From: Gallionella sp.
Lineage (GTDB): Bacteria; Pseudomonadota; Gammaproteobacteria; Burkholderiales; Gallionellaceae
Assembly: GCA_024641025.1 (NCBI GenBank)
Contig: JAHEDW010000025.1
Coordinates: forward strand, 1-33,968
Reading direction: 5' to 3'
Length of the DNA stretch: 33,968 nt
Below the pieces are notes generated by a model that did not search any database, was not told where the DNA came from, and saw only the letters and a program-made list of their open reading frames with translations. Positions 8,813-17,413 of this stretch are shown in pieces (the first letter of the stretch is position 1; each line of letters begins with the position of its first letter). Position numbers and translations under genes: made by a program.

Positions 8813-9910
8813 TCACGAAGTTTTCTGCCCCTGCGCAACCTGCCGGTATCGCCATGCCATCACGCTAAGCGTGATGACCGTTAGCGGTATTAAGAACCAA
8901 CCCATTGCCAAGGAGAAGTCGGTCTGAGCATCATGGCCAGAAACTTCCAAAATCAAGTAGGTGCTATAGGCCGCATAGTAAGCCAAAAACAATATACCCT
9001 CCCAACGGGCGATGAGGTGACCAGTAAAAAAGATTGGTAGGCAGGCCACCGCCACTGCGATCATTACTAGTAAGTCGAAGCCAAACAACGATGGTGCCAC
9101 GGCGAGGCTGTCTGGCGAAACAAGTGCGGTGAAGCCCAGCACGGCGAGGATATTGAAAATATTGCTACCAATGATGTTACCCACTGCGATATCACGCTCA
9201 CCACGGATGGATGCCACAATAGAGGTCGCCACCTCGGGCAATCCGGTGCCTGCCGCAACAATGGTCAAACCCACAATCAGCTCACTCATGCCCAGTTCAC
9301 TCGCCACAGTCACAGCGGCCTCCACAAGCAAATCGGCACCGAGTACTAGCAAGCATAATCCCACCAACACAAGCAATAACTGTATCGCCCAGTGGTGATC
9401 CCAAGGCTGACCGCCCCCAGTGATCAACTTCTGGTGCTCTTCGTGATTTGCGGCAGTCTCCCGACGGCTTTGGCGGATGACAAAAAATGTATAGGCCAGC
9501 AATAATGCGACAAACAGCAAACCATCCCAACGGCTGATGTTTCCATCTATTGCCAGGATCCATAGCAATAACGACACCCCGATCATCAACGGCACCTCCT
9601 GGCGGATCAGTTGCCGATGTACTAGTAGGGGTATGATTGCTGCAGAAAGCCCGAGTATGAAAAGAATGTTAAAAATATTACTACCAACGACATTACCGAG
9701 GGCGATATCTGCTCGGCCGGACCAAGCCGACTGTACTGACACCGCTAACTCGGGTGAACTGGTGCCTAAAGCGACGACTGTCAGTCCGACCACTAATGGT
9801 GAGATGCCCAGCGACAGCGCGAGTTTAGAGGCACCGCGGACGAGTACCTCGGCGCCAACCACTAGCAGCACTAAACCGAGAAAGAACCAACCAAATATCG
9901 AGATATCCAT
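8813..9910 (-). CDS. Calcium/sodium antiporter, CaCA family (YrbG-like)
   Basis: Inner-membrane cation exchanger of the K+-independent bacterial CaCA type, 365 aa. It has the two diagnostic alpha-repeats in opposite halves: VVALGTSSPELAVSV with GNVVGSNIFNILFILG, and IVAAGTGLPEVATSI with GNIIGSNIFNILAVLG. About ten hydrophobic helices are visible, with a hydrophilic loop near residues 145-170. The ATG start at 9910 has an AGGAA Shine-Dalgarno sequence. It is the last gene of a same-strand series (hibernation factor, BI-1, AI-2E permease, exchanger), separated from the preceding gene by about 150 bp. Physiological direction and ion preference are inferred from the family only. Confidence 0.93.
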   Translation of the reverse strand: MDISIFGWFFLGLVLLVVGAEVLVRGASKLALSLGISPLVVGLTVVALGTSSPELAVSVQSAWSGRADIALGNVVGSNIFNILFILGLSAAIIPLLVHRQLIRQEVPLMIGVSLLLWILAIDGNISRWDGLLFVALLLAYTFFVIRQSRRETAANHEEHQKLITGGGQPWDHHWAIQLLLVLVGLCLLVLGADLLVEAAVTVASELGMSELIVGLTIVAAGTGLPEVATSIVASIRGERDIAVGNIIGSNIFNILAVLGFTALVSPDSLAVAPSLFGFDLLVMIAVAVACLPIFFTGHLIARWEGILFLAYYAAYSTYLILEVSGHDAQTDFSLAMGWFLIPLTVITLSVMAWRYRQVAQGQKTS

Positions 9911-10059
9911 ATATTCCTATCCTCGCGAACAGCGCAAAAAACACCGGCAAGCAGCAGCCTACACTACAAGGAAGTACTTGAAAAATGCCTCAATTATCTA
10001 GGGTTCTTTGCGTTCGGTCGCCCATCAGTCGGACAAATTGTGCAACAAGCGCTTGCGTT

Positions 10060-11166
10060 CTAGGAATCGCCGCCCAGCCAAGAGCCTGCCGATGTTGCGA
10101 TCTTTGTTCCTGTCGCATCCCCAGCGTGTTCCAACCACTCGCGCCATATAGCCAGTGACACCGCAAGCAGCACAGGTCCCAGGAACATGCCAATCAGACC
10201 GAAGCTGTTTAGTCCTCCTAGCACGGCGAGGAAAACCAGCAGAAAGGGGATGCGGGTCGGCCCGCTAATGGCTAGCGGCCGAATCAGGTTGTCTACCCAG
10301 CTTACTACCAGCGCACCCCACAGAATCAGTCCAATCGCTGCGCTGGTTTCACCTTGCGCCAATAAGACGAGGGACAGCCCTATCCAGACTACAGGGCCGA
10401 CGAAGGGAATAAGGGATACCAGTGCGGTCACTGCGCCCCACAGCGCCGGTGCAGGGACGCCCGCGACCCAGTAGCCCAACCCGGTCAGTATCCCTTGGAT
10501 CAAGGCAGTGAGAACGATGCCAAATACGACTGCACGCACGGTTATTCCTACGGAATCCAGGTACCCGCGCGCGGCTTTTCCAAGCCAATGCGCCAGAATG
10601 CGGCCAAACTGTGCCAGCAAATGGGCACCATGACGATAGAGAAAGAACAGCGCGAATACCGCTAAACCAAACTTGGCTAAATTGCGCCCCAGTCCACCTA
10701 TCACCGACTTCCAGTTCTCTGGGTCCGTGAGCCCAGCTGCCTCGATTCTGGCTTGCAACCAAGCTGGGTCGGCTTGAATTTGCATATATTGCGCAACGAG
10801 CCATCCTGCTGTCGGCCAGTCGTGAACAGCGGGCGGTAGTGGCGGCATCCCATTTTCTGCTATTTGCCGTATCACCGCAGAGGCACTCGCTACATCGCCC
10901 GCCACGCTGAGTGTTACCCATGCCAATGGTGCGAGTAGCGTGACCGTCACGCCAACGCTCATCAAGAATGCCGCCAACGCCTCCCGCCCAGCGAGCCTGC
11001 GTTCGAGCCGAACATACAACGGCCAGGTGACGTAAGCGAGGATACCCGCCCAGGCGAGTGCTGCGAAAAACGGCGACAGTAACCAAAGCGTAGAGCCGAA
11101 GACAATCGCCAGGAAGGCGATAGCCGCGTTGCGGCGCACATGTGGAGGCACAATTCCTGGTGACAT
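10060..11166 (-). CDS. AI-2E family (UPF0118) transporter
   Basis: Polytopic inner-membrane protein of the AI-2E exporter/UPF0118 superfamily, 368 aa. Characterised relatives include a proposed autoinducer-2 exporter and sodium(lithium)/proton antiporters, so the substrate is open. The N-terminal helix pair (AAIAFLAIVFGSTLWLLSPFFAALAWAGILAYVTWPLY), a soluble central region (about residues 110-150) and the conserved C-terminal block are present. That block includes LVSLIPFVGPVVWI, LVVSWVDNLIRPLAISG and LGGLNSFGLIGMFLGPVLLA. It lies 63 bp downstream of the BI-1 gene on the same strand and near an ion exchanger and NhaR, which makes an ion-transport role attractive here, but this is inference. 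Confidence 0.9.
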   Translation of the reverse strand: MSPGIVPPHVRRNAAIAFLAIVFGSTLWLLSPFFAALAWAGILAYVTWPLYVRLERRLAGREALAAFLMSVGVTVTLLAPLAWVTLSVAGDVASASAVIRQIAENGMPPLPPAVHDWPTAGWLVAQYMQIQADPAWLQARIEAAGLTDPENWKSVIGGLGRNLAKFGLAVFALFFLYRHGAHLLAQFGRILAHWLGKAARGYLDSVGITVRAVVFGIVLTALIQGILTGLGYWVAGVPAPALWGAVTALVSLIPFVGPVVWIGLSLVLLAQGETSAAIGLILWGALVVSWVDNLIRPLAISGPTRIPFLLVFLAVLGGLNSFGLIGMFLGPVLLAVSLAIWREWLEHAGDATGTKIATSAGSWLGGDS

Positions 11167-11229
11167 GTTTTATTACTCGAGTACCTAACCGTTTTTGCCT
11201 GGAATAGTCATTGCTGCTCTGAATCGCGA

Positions 11230-11913
11230 CTATTCATTGCTGTTCGAAAAGCCCAGCAAATGCAGCAAGCTCGTAAAGAGATTGAAAATTGAAACAAACA
11301 GGGTCACCGTCGCCAACACATAATTGGTTTCGCCGCCGTGAATGATGTTACTCGTCTCGTAAAGGATGAGGCCCGACATCAACAGGACAAAGGCAGCAGA
11401 AACAGTGAGTGATAGTGCTGGAATCTCGAAGAATATCGCCGCCAAACCAGCCACAAAAGCGACCAGGATGGCAACCGTCAGGAATCCACCCATGAAGCTG
11501 AAATCCTTACGTGTGCTTAGTGCATAACCAGACAGCCCAAGGAATATCACCGCGGTACCACCCATGGCAGTCATCACTGTCTGTCCGCCGTTGGGTAGGC
11601 CAAGATAATGACTAATGATGGGCCCCAGGGTGTAGCCCATGAACCCAGTGAGGGCGAAAACGGAGACCAAACCCCAGCCACTGTTACTCAATTTGGCCGT
11701 GAGGAATAGCAATCCGAAATACCCTGCCAATGTCAGGATCAGGCCAGGGTGAGGGAGATTCATTGCTATCGATGAGGCGGCGGTTAAGGCAGCAAACACT
11801 AGGGTCATCGACAACAGCATATAAGTGTTGCGGATGATCTTGTTCCTTGTCAGCGCAGATCCGGTGAATGTTTGGTTAGTGTTGCCTGCTGGCAGGGATT
11901 GAAGAGAATTCAT
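11230..11913 (-). CDS. Bax inhibitor-1 family membrane protein (YccA/YbhL-like)
   Basis: Seven-helix inner-membrane protein of the TMBIM/Bax inhibitor-1 family, 227 aa. Bacterial members are calcium-leak channels or FtsH-modulating proteins (YccA). The family signature LYETSNIIHGGETNYVLATV leads into the final helix, which ends LFNLFTSLLHLLG-like. The N-terminal 25 residues are polar and precede the first helix (NTYMLLSMTLVFAALTAAS). The ATG start at 11913 has an AAAGGAA Shine-Dalgarno sequence. The gene is 31 bp downstream of the hibernation-factor gene and 63 bp upstream of the AI-2E gene, so co-transcription is likely. Confidence 0.92.
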   Translation of the reverse strand: MNSLQSLPAGNTNQTFTGSALTRNKIIRNTYMLLSMTLVFAALTAASSIAMNLPHPGLILTLAGYFGLLFLTAKLSNSGWGLVSVFALTGFMGYTLGPIISHYLGLPNGGQTVMTAMGGTAVIFLGLSGYALSTRKDFSFMGGFLTVAILVAFVAGLAAIFFEIPALSLTVSAAFVLLMSGLILYETSNIIHGGETNYVLATVTLFVSIFNLFTSLLHLLGFSNSNE

Positions 11914-11944
11914 GATCGATTCCTTTCTTGATTGGGTTTGAAAA

Positions 11945-12307
11945 CTAAATCTGATCGGGTATGCCCGATACTAAAGATGTGTACTTGAAGCTTCCGTGGG
12001 GATGCTCTCGCTGGCGTTCGAGTCGACGCGCAACTGCGCGTTCGGCGCGATCAACCGCACGATCTATCGCGACATATAAGTCTGATTCGGTATCCTTGAT
12101 CACGATATCTTGCTTATGCTGCATGGGTAACTGTATGTGGCAGCGTTTGTCGTTGCCACCACGGGGCCCATTAATATCCGAGAGACGCACGATAACTTTA
12201 CGCACATCATGAGCGGCCCAGCTGAGGGCAAACTGCAAACGCCTTTCGGTATGCTCGCGCAGGCCGTCGGTTAATTCGAAACCACTTGCTTGAATATCGA
12301 TACGCAT
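11945..12307 (-). CDS. Ribosome hibernation promoting factor (HPF/YfiA/RaiA family)
   Basis: Small ribosome-binding protein of the sigma-54 modulation/HPF family, 120 aa, expected to sit in the A/P site region of the 30S subunit and silence translation under stress. It has the beta-alpha-beta-beta-beta-alpha pattern: MRIDIQASGFELTDGLREH, VRKVIVRLSD, CHIQLPM, DIVIKDTESDLYVAIDRAVDRAERAVARRLERQ. It lacks the long-HPF C-terminal dimerisation domain. I chose ATG 12307 because AAAAGGAG lies ten bases upstream; the frame could extend nine codons to 12334. It heads a probable operon with the BI-1 family gene. Confidence 0.9.
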   Translation of the reverse strand: MRIDIQASGFELTDGLREHTERRLQFALSWAAHDVRKVIVRLSDINGPRGGNDKRCHIQLPMQHKQDIVIKDTESDLYVAIDRAVDRAERAVARRLERQREHPHGSFKYTSLVSGIPDQI

Positions 12308-12387
12308 GAAATTTACTCCTTTTGGGTTGAACACGAGACGTATGCTAGTGTGAATGTATAGATCTTACTATTCGAATATTCTGATAC

Positions 12388-12412
12388 AATACATCGAAAA
12401 AAACGATGTATT
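12388..12412. promoter_or_regulatory. Perfect 9-bp hairpin with A7 loop upstream of nhaR
   Basis: AATACATCG and CGATGTATT pair perfectly around seven adenines, between the divergent HPF and nhaR genes. With the stem-loop at 12418-12458 and the palindrome TATTCGAATA at 12369-12378, it makes this 160-bp spacer unusually structured. It could be an operator for a dimeric regulator or part of a leader RNA. Confidence 0.45.
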
Positions 12413-12417
12413 AACGT

Positions 12418-12458
12418 GCGCCAGAAAGGGCCAATCCAGCAGATATCTGGCGCCTTTT
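12418..12458 (+). terminator. Terminator-like stem-loop in the nhaR leader
   Basis: GCGCCAGA pairs perfectly with TCTGGCGC and is followed directly by CTTTT on the plus strand, the same direction as nhaR, which starts 34 bp later. A terminator placed between promoter and gene suggests attenuation of nhaR or a small RNA ending here. Read on the minus strand it lacks a T-tract. Confidence 0.55.
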
Positions 12459-12491
12459 ATGCGTTGATTATCATTCGATATAGGGAGCTTC

Positions 12492-13403
12492 ATGGCCACA
12501 CTCAACTACAAGCATTTGCGATATTTCTGGATGGTTGCCAGGACAGGTAGCATTGCGCGCTCAGCCGAGCAGTTGCACCTTGCACCACATTCCATCAGCG
12601 GACAATTAAAGGAGTTCGAGGAAACGCTGGGGGTGGAACTCTTTCGCCGGGTAGGGCGAAACCTCGAGTTGACCGAATCTGGTCGGCGCATATTGAGCTA
12701 CGCAGAAGATATCTTCAGTATCGGCGACGAGTTACTTGAAGTCTTGCGTGACCAGAAACTAAGAAAGTCAATAACGTTTAGGGTAGGGGTAGCCGACTCC
12801 GTCTCAAAACTAATTGCATATCATCTGGTGGAACCAGCACTCCAACTTGCGGAACCGGTGCGTCTGGTTTGCCGAGAAGGTCGTTTGTCAGCGCTGTTGG
12901 CAGAGTTGTCTGTACATCGACTCGACTTGATTATTGCCGACCGTCCAATGCCAACCAATTTGAATGTCCGTGGTTATAGCCACCTTCTCGGTGCATGCGG
13001 CTTGACGGTGTTTGGCACGCGGCAACTAGCGAAGAAGTTACCAGGTGGTTTTCCGGAGAAACTCGACAATGCACCGTTTTTGCTTCCGGGTGAAGATGTC
13101 GACATTCGCGCCAAGCTTATCCGCTGGCTGGATACCAACAAACTACGACCCCGCATCGTTGGTGAATTTGACGATAGCGCACTTATGAAGGCATTCGGGC
13201 AAGCCAGTGTCGGCCTGTTCGTTGCTCCAACTGCGATTGCCGATCAAATCTGCGAACAGTACCAAGTTATAAAGATCGGCCGAATTGATTCGGTGATTGA
13301 GCAACTTTACGCAATTACGGCTGAACGTCGAATTACCCACCCGGCGATCGTTGCGATCAGCGCTGCAGCTCGTCAGGATGTTTTTGGAGGGGCCAAGCTT
13401 TAG
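12492..13403 (+). CDS. nhaR: LysR-type regulator NhaR
   Basis: Transcriptional activator of the NhaR subgroup of LysR regulators, which in enterobacteria senses sodium and turns on the nhaA antiporter gene. The 303-aa protein has an N-terminal winged helix (NYKHLRYFWMVARTGSIARSAEQLHLAPHSISGQLKEFE) and an effector domain with NhaR-like phrases: FRVGVADSVSKLIAYHLVEPA, HRLDLIIADRPMP, LLPGEDVDIRAKLIRWLD and GEFDDSALMKAFGQASVGLFVAPT. The ATG is preceded by a GGGAG Shine-Dalgarno sequence. No nhaA lies in the window. The gene is divergent from the HPF/BI-1/AI-2E/CaCA series, a plausible regulon. The structured leader suggests control of nhaR itself. Confidence 0.92.
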   Translation: MATLNYKHLRYFWMVARTGSIARSAEQLHLAPHSISGQLKEFEETLGVELFRRVGRNLELTESGRRILSYAEDIFSIGDELLEVLRDQKLRKSITFRVGVADSVSKLIAYHLVEPALQLAEPVRLVCREGRLSALLAELSVHRLDLIIADRPMPTNLNVRGYSHLLGACGLTVFGTRQLAKKLPGGFPEKLDNAPFLLPGEDVDIRAKLIRWLDTNKLRPRIVGEFDDSALMKAFGQASVGLFVAPTAIADQICEQYQVIKIGRIDSVIEQLYAITAERRITHPAIVAISAAARQDVFGGAKL

Positions 13404-13780
13404 AATAGGAAAGGCAAACCAAAGCACCCCATCGATATGAGCCGGGGACGTGTCGCGAATGCTGCTTCTGGCGACCATTGTTTATGCTGGTTGCGGTTAA
13501 CTTCCGAATAATCCCAACCAGGAATATTCATCAAGGATTTGCTTCAGTCTGCACGAACGTATGTCACATTCGGGACAATTAAAGTGACATAGGACAATAA
13601 CCGGTAGGATATTTCCAGATTGGCTTATGGCATATATAGCAAAGCGCCTATTTCTGATCGGCGCATACATCGCTAAAATTGTGCCAGTAGATATAATGTA
13701 CTCGGTGTTTCTTGTCGCCGGACTTAAAAGAATGGGATTGGTGCATCTCTGGACACATCCGCCACTAAGCGAGAGTGAAA
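13404..13780. other. Intergenic region upstream of the DUF748 gene
   Basis: About 375 bp without a convincing gene. A frame from 13627 is open into the next gene but looks like chance. A TATAAT at 13692-13697 could be a -10 element, without a good -35 partner. TGTCAC (13562-13567) and GTGACA (13584-13589) form an inverted repeat around a GGGACAATTAAA core and could be an operator or the end of an old insertion. Confidence 0.35.
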
Positions 13781-16700
13781 ATGTCAGTCCGTATTTCGCT
13801 AAAGACGTTTGCTATAACATTCATCAGCGTACTCGTCTTGTACGCGATGTTTGGTTGGTTGATTCTGCCACGAATAATCCACTCCCAGGCGGAGAGGTAC
13901 ATTGTCGAAATGACCGGACGCCACCTTACACTCGATCAGCCTAAATTCAATCCCTTCTTACTAGACCTGCAAATTGCTAACCTTAGACTCAATGAGCCCG
14001 ACGGCAAGCTGCTGCTATCCATTCGCACACTTGAAATAGACATTTCGATTTCTAGTCTGTTCCGACGCGCGCTTGTGTTCGACTTTATCAGATTGGACGG
14101 GCCGGAAGGTGAGGTAGTCCTGACACAAAACGGAAAGCTCAACTGGTTGGTGCTGCTAGATGAACTGAAAGGCAGTGAAGTCAAAACCAAGGAAAAAAGC
14201 CATGAAGCCCTGCCGCGGTTGGACATCCAGCACTTTGTACTAAGTGATGGAAGGCTCAATTTTTCCGATGACAAGACTGGGTTCCACACGCACTTTGATC
14301 CGCTGGCCTTGGAACTCAGGGATATCTCTACGCTGCCTGATGATCAGGGTAGTTACAAGATCGAAGCCAATACCGGGTTGGGCGCTCACATACTTTGGCA
14401 GGGGCGGATGGAACTCGCACAGATGGAGATCAAAGGTACCTTTGAGGTAGATGGTGTGGACCTTGAATTGCTGGCTCCTTATCTGAAGAACTTGTTGCCG
14501 ACTACACCCCCGAAAGGTTTGCTATCAATGTCGACTGACTACAGGGTCTTCTCTGAAGCTGATCGACTAGACCTGACACTCGACAATGCCAAAGCTAAAG
14601 TCAATGACCTGCGCCTGAGTTCCGATAAAAAATCTGGCCCCCACATCGCGATAGACACAATCGAGATAGACAAATCGCGTTTCAACCTGAGAAGCAACAT
14701 GCTTGTATTGGGAACATTAATCATTAAAGGCAGCGCGATATCGAAACTAGGTTCTCGTGCTACGCCGGCAAAGCTGATGCGGCTCGATACGCTGGCTTTT
14801 GAAGATGTACGCATTGATTTTGACAAGCATGACCTTGCACTAGCACACGTTGGACTTGGTGATGGGGAGTTGATGGTAGTTCGCCATGCCAACGGAAACT
14901 TTAATGTAATTGAACTGTTGCAAGCAGCACTTCTCGCCGCGCCGGCCAAACTGGAAGAACATCGACGCAACATAGTAGAGCCTTGGCATTACAGCTTAGA
15001 TAAATTCGAACTGAAAGAAATATCAATAGGATTCCGCGACGAAAAAGTTTCGCCCGCTGCCGATTTTATGGCCAGGGACATTTCACTCAATATTCTCGGC
15101 ATCAGCGATGATCTCGCAAACCCGCTACCGATAGAGGCCACACTTCGATCACGCGATGGTGGCCGACTAAGGGTGAGCGGAAAGATTGTTCCTTCCATAC
15201 CCTCGACCGATCTTCTTGTCAGGCTTTACGGACTGTCACTGAAGCCGGTCCAACCCTACCTTAACTCTGTGGCTAAGCTCACGCTTGAGAAGGGAAAACT
15301 CGATATCAATGGACGAGCCAGATATGGCAAGCGTGGTGGTAAGTTCAAGGGAAGTTTTGAGTTGAGCAACCTGCGCCTTGTTGAGGACGAGACGAATGTC
15401 ACCTTTCTGGCCTGGAAGTCGATGCTCAGTCGAGACATGGAAGTGAGCCAGAAGGGAGTCGATATCGGTGAGCTGGGAATTGATGGCCTTGAATGCAGGC
15501 TTATTATCGACAAAAACAAGTCGGTAAACCTCACTCAGATTTTGCGTAAGGCAGACGTTTCCACTGAAGTGTCCAGCAATGTAGCGCAGGAGAAAATCCC
15601 GGACAAGCCTAAGGAAGCAGCGTCCAACTTTCTAATGAATATAGATCGCGTGAAAATTAGTAATGGTTCGATGGATTACGCTGACTATTCGCTGCTGTTA
15701 CCTTTTGGTGCAAATATCCATGACCTGAATGGATCGCTTGTCAGCCTGTCTTCGCGCCCTGACGCAGAAGGGCAGGTCGAACTGGACGGCCACGTGGACG
15801 AATATGGCCTGGCGCGAGCGCGTGGCATGATCAACCTGTTCAACCCGACCGACCACACTGATATCAAGGTGGTATTCCGCAATGTCGAGATGGTCCGGCT
15901 GACTCCCTACTCAGCAACATTTGCAGGAAGGAATATTGTCTCAGGAAAACTCTCGCTGGACCTGGAATACAAGATCAAGAAGCGACAGCTTGAAGGAAAG
16001 AATCAGATTGTGATGGACAAGTTGACTCTGGGTGACCGGGTAGAAAGTCCCAGCGCCCTGAGTCTGCCTTTGGATCTCGCCATAGCAATTTTGGAGGATT
16101 CAGAGGGTCGCATAGACCTTGGTCTACCCGTATCCGGAAGCCTGGATGACCCGAAATTCAGCTACGGCAGCTTAATCTGGAAGGCCTTTGTCAACATAAT
16201 CGGCAAGATTGCCACTGCGCCTTTTCGCGCCCTTGCGAGTTTGTTCGGGGGCGGTGAGAAATTTGAATTCATCGCATTCGAGTTTGGTAAACATAATGTT
16301 TCGCCACCGGAGGAGGAGAAACTTGTTCATCTCGCAAATATGTTAAACAAAAGACCCAAACTGTCGCTCACAGTGCATGGGGTATATGCGGATACTGATC
16401 GAGTTGCACTTCAGGATTTGCAATTACGACGAAAATTGGCAAACATGGCTGGACAACATTTAGGGGACAATGAGGATCCTGGAATGCAATCAACGAACTC
16501 GGCGAAGGTACAGTCAGCGCTGGAAAAACTTTATTCCGAGAAAACCAGTTCAAGCGAACTTGCAGCACGCAAAGCAGCTTACCGTGCGGCTAACCCAGGG
16601 ATGTTGCAAGAAGGTGTCGGAGAAAAAATGGTGTCATTCCTGTCTGGTATGTTTCGCGAAAAACGTACCCTGAATACGGATGAAGTAGAGCAACTGAAAG

Positions 16701-16972
16701 GAACAGACTTCTACGGGATATTGTTCCAGCGCCTACGAGATCTCGAGACAGTCACAGATACTCAGTTGCAAGATCTGGCCAAAGCGCGTGGCAATAGCAC
16801 GATAGCAACTCTACAGGCCGCTGGTTTTCCGTTGGAGCGCATTAAACTCGCGGCATCTGAAAAAGTGCCTGGTACGGATTATGACGTGCCATTGAAACTC
16901 GAACTCGGCACAGACTTCCAGTCGTCAACCCAACTTCCAGCCAGCCCAACATCTCAAATAGAAGTTAAGTAG
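13781..16972 (+). CDS. DUF748 family AsmA-like envelope protein
   Basis: Large periplasmic protein anchored by one N-terminal helix (TFAITFISVLVLYAMFGWLILP), about 1063 aa. It belongs to the DUF748/AsmA-like group, relatives of TamB, YhdP and YdbH that form long beta-groove bridges and are linked to outer-membrane lipid transport. Typical elements are an early beta-rich block (LTLDQPKFNPFLLDLQIANLRL, where each strand repeat resembles AsmA), repeated GDGELMV/GKLDINGRARYG strand units, and the conserved C-terminal region SLPLDLAIAILEDSEGRIDLGLPVSGSLDDPKFSYG followed by IWKAFVNIIGKIATAPF. The last 250 residues are helical and charged. An ATG at 13781 follows GAGAG closely; a GTG at 13775 is also possible. 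It is transcribed alone. Confidence 0.88.
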   Translation: MSVRISLKTFAITFISVLVLYAMFGWLILPRIIHSQAERYIVEMTGRHLTLDQPKFNPFLLDLQIANLRLNEPDGKLLLSIRTLEIDISISSLFRRALVFDFIRLDGPEGEVVLTQNGKLNWLVLLDELKGSEVKTKEKSHEALPRLDIQHFVLSDGRLNFSDDKTGFHTHFDPLALELRDISTLPDDQGSYKIEANTGLGAHILWQGRMELAQMEIKGTFEVDGVDLELLAPYLKNLLPTTPPKGLLSMSTDYRVFSEADRLDLTLDNAKAKVNDLRLSSDKKSGPHIAIDTIEIDKSRFNLRSNMLVLGTLIIKGSAISKLGSRATPAKLMRLDTLAFEDVRIDFDKHDLALAHVGLGDGELMVVRHANGNFNVIELLQAALLAAPAKLEEHRRNIVEPWHYSLDKFELKEISIGFRDEKVSPAADFMARDISLNILGISDDLANPLPIEATLRSRDGGRLRVSGKIVPSIPSTDLLVRLYGLSLKPVQPYLNSVAKLTLEKGKLDINGRARYGKRGGKFKGSFELSNLRLVEDETNVTFLAWKSMLSRDMEVSQKGVDIGELGIDGLECRLIIDKNKSVNLTQILRKADVSTEVSSNVAQEKIPDKPKEAASNFLMNIDRVKISNGSMDYADYSLLLPFGANIHDLNGSLVSLSSRPDAEGQVELDGHVDEYGLARARGMINLFNPTDHTDIKVVFRNVEMVRLTPYSATFAGRNIVSGKLSLDLEYKIKKRQLEGKNQIVMDKLTLGDRVESPSALSLPLDLAIAILEDSEGRIDLGLPVSGSLDDPKFSYGSLIWKAFVNIIGKIATAPFRALASLFGGGEKFEFIAFEFGKHNVSPPEEEKLVHLANMLNKRPKLSLTVHGVYADTDRVALQDLQLRRKLANMAGQHLGDNEDPGMQSTNSAKVQSALEKLYSEKTSSSELAARKAAYRAANPGMLQEGVGEKMVSFLSGMFREKRTLNTDEVEQLKGTDFYGILFQRLRDLETVTDTQLQDLAKARGNSTIATLQAAGFPLERIKLAASEKVPGTDYDVPLKLELGTDFQSSTQLPASPTSQIEVK

Positions 16973-17164
16973 TTATAAGCCTGCTCAAGATTAAAGTAGC
17001 CTTGTTGTTATTTTAAGCTTTGCATATTTACAGACAAAAGCTTGGGTTAAAACAGACTTCCATATTGCCGTCCGAGATCATCTTTGGTTTGTGACTTTTA
17101 GCACAGACACACATAAGAAATATCCTTACATTACTGCTTCTGACAAACGAAATAAGGAATCCGA

Positions 17165-17362
17165 ATGGAAAGTAATTCTTGTGGCATTGAGCGCTCACTG
17201 CGGGTGCTCGTTGGTTTGGTGTTGATCACCCTGACATACACAGGTACCGTTGGTGTTTGGGGTTGGGTTGGTGTAATCCCACTATTTACTGGTATTGCCG
17301 GATTTTGTCCCGCTTATAGCCTATTCGGATTGAACACTTGCAGTACAAGAAAAAAGCAATAA
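17165..17362 (+). CDS. DUF2892 (YgaP-like transmembrane domain) protein
   Basis: A 65-residue inner-membrane protein with two closely spaced hydrophobic segments (LRVLVGLVLITLTY and GWVGVIPLFTGIAGFCPAYSLFGL). It matches the DUF2892 pattern: a short polar N-terminus with an IERSLRVLVG motif, a GxxGxxxxxTG hinge and a CPAYxLFG ending. In YgaP this domain accompanies a rhodanese domain; stand-alone versions are common in sulfur- and iron-oxidising proteobacteria. AAGGAA precedes the ATG. The Tll0287-like gene begins about 50 bp downstream, so they may share a transcript. Confidence 0.85.
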   Translation: MESNSCGIERSLRVLVGLVLITLTYTGTVGVWGWVGVIPLFTGIAGFCPAYSLFGLNTCSTRKKQ

Positions 17363-17413
17363 ATGCTTATTCCTGACATGCATTCAATTAATTCATTTTA
17401 TACGAGGAAAATT

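Noticed and set aside
8571-8927. Overlapping ORFs on both strands upstream of the efflux operon
   Set aside because: Both overlap the exchanger gene end, have repetitive proline/arginine-rich or low-quality translations and no supporting ribosome site.
13627-13944. 105-codon ORF overlapping the start of the DUF748 gene
   Set aside because: It overlaps a strongly supported 1063-aa gene in another frame and its second half is clearly shadow translation.
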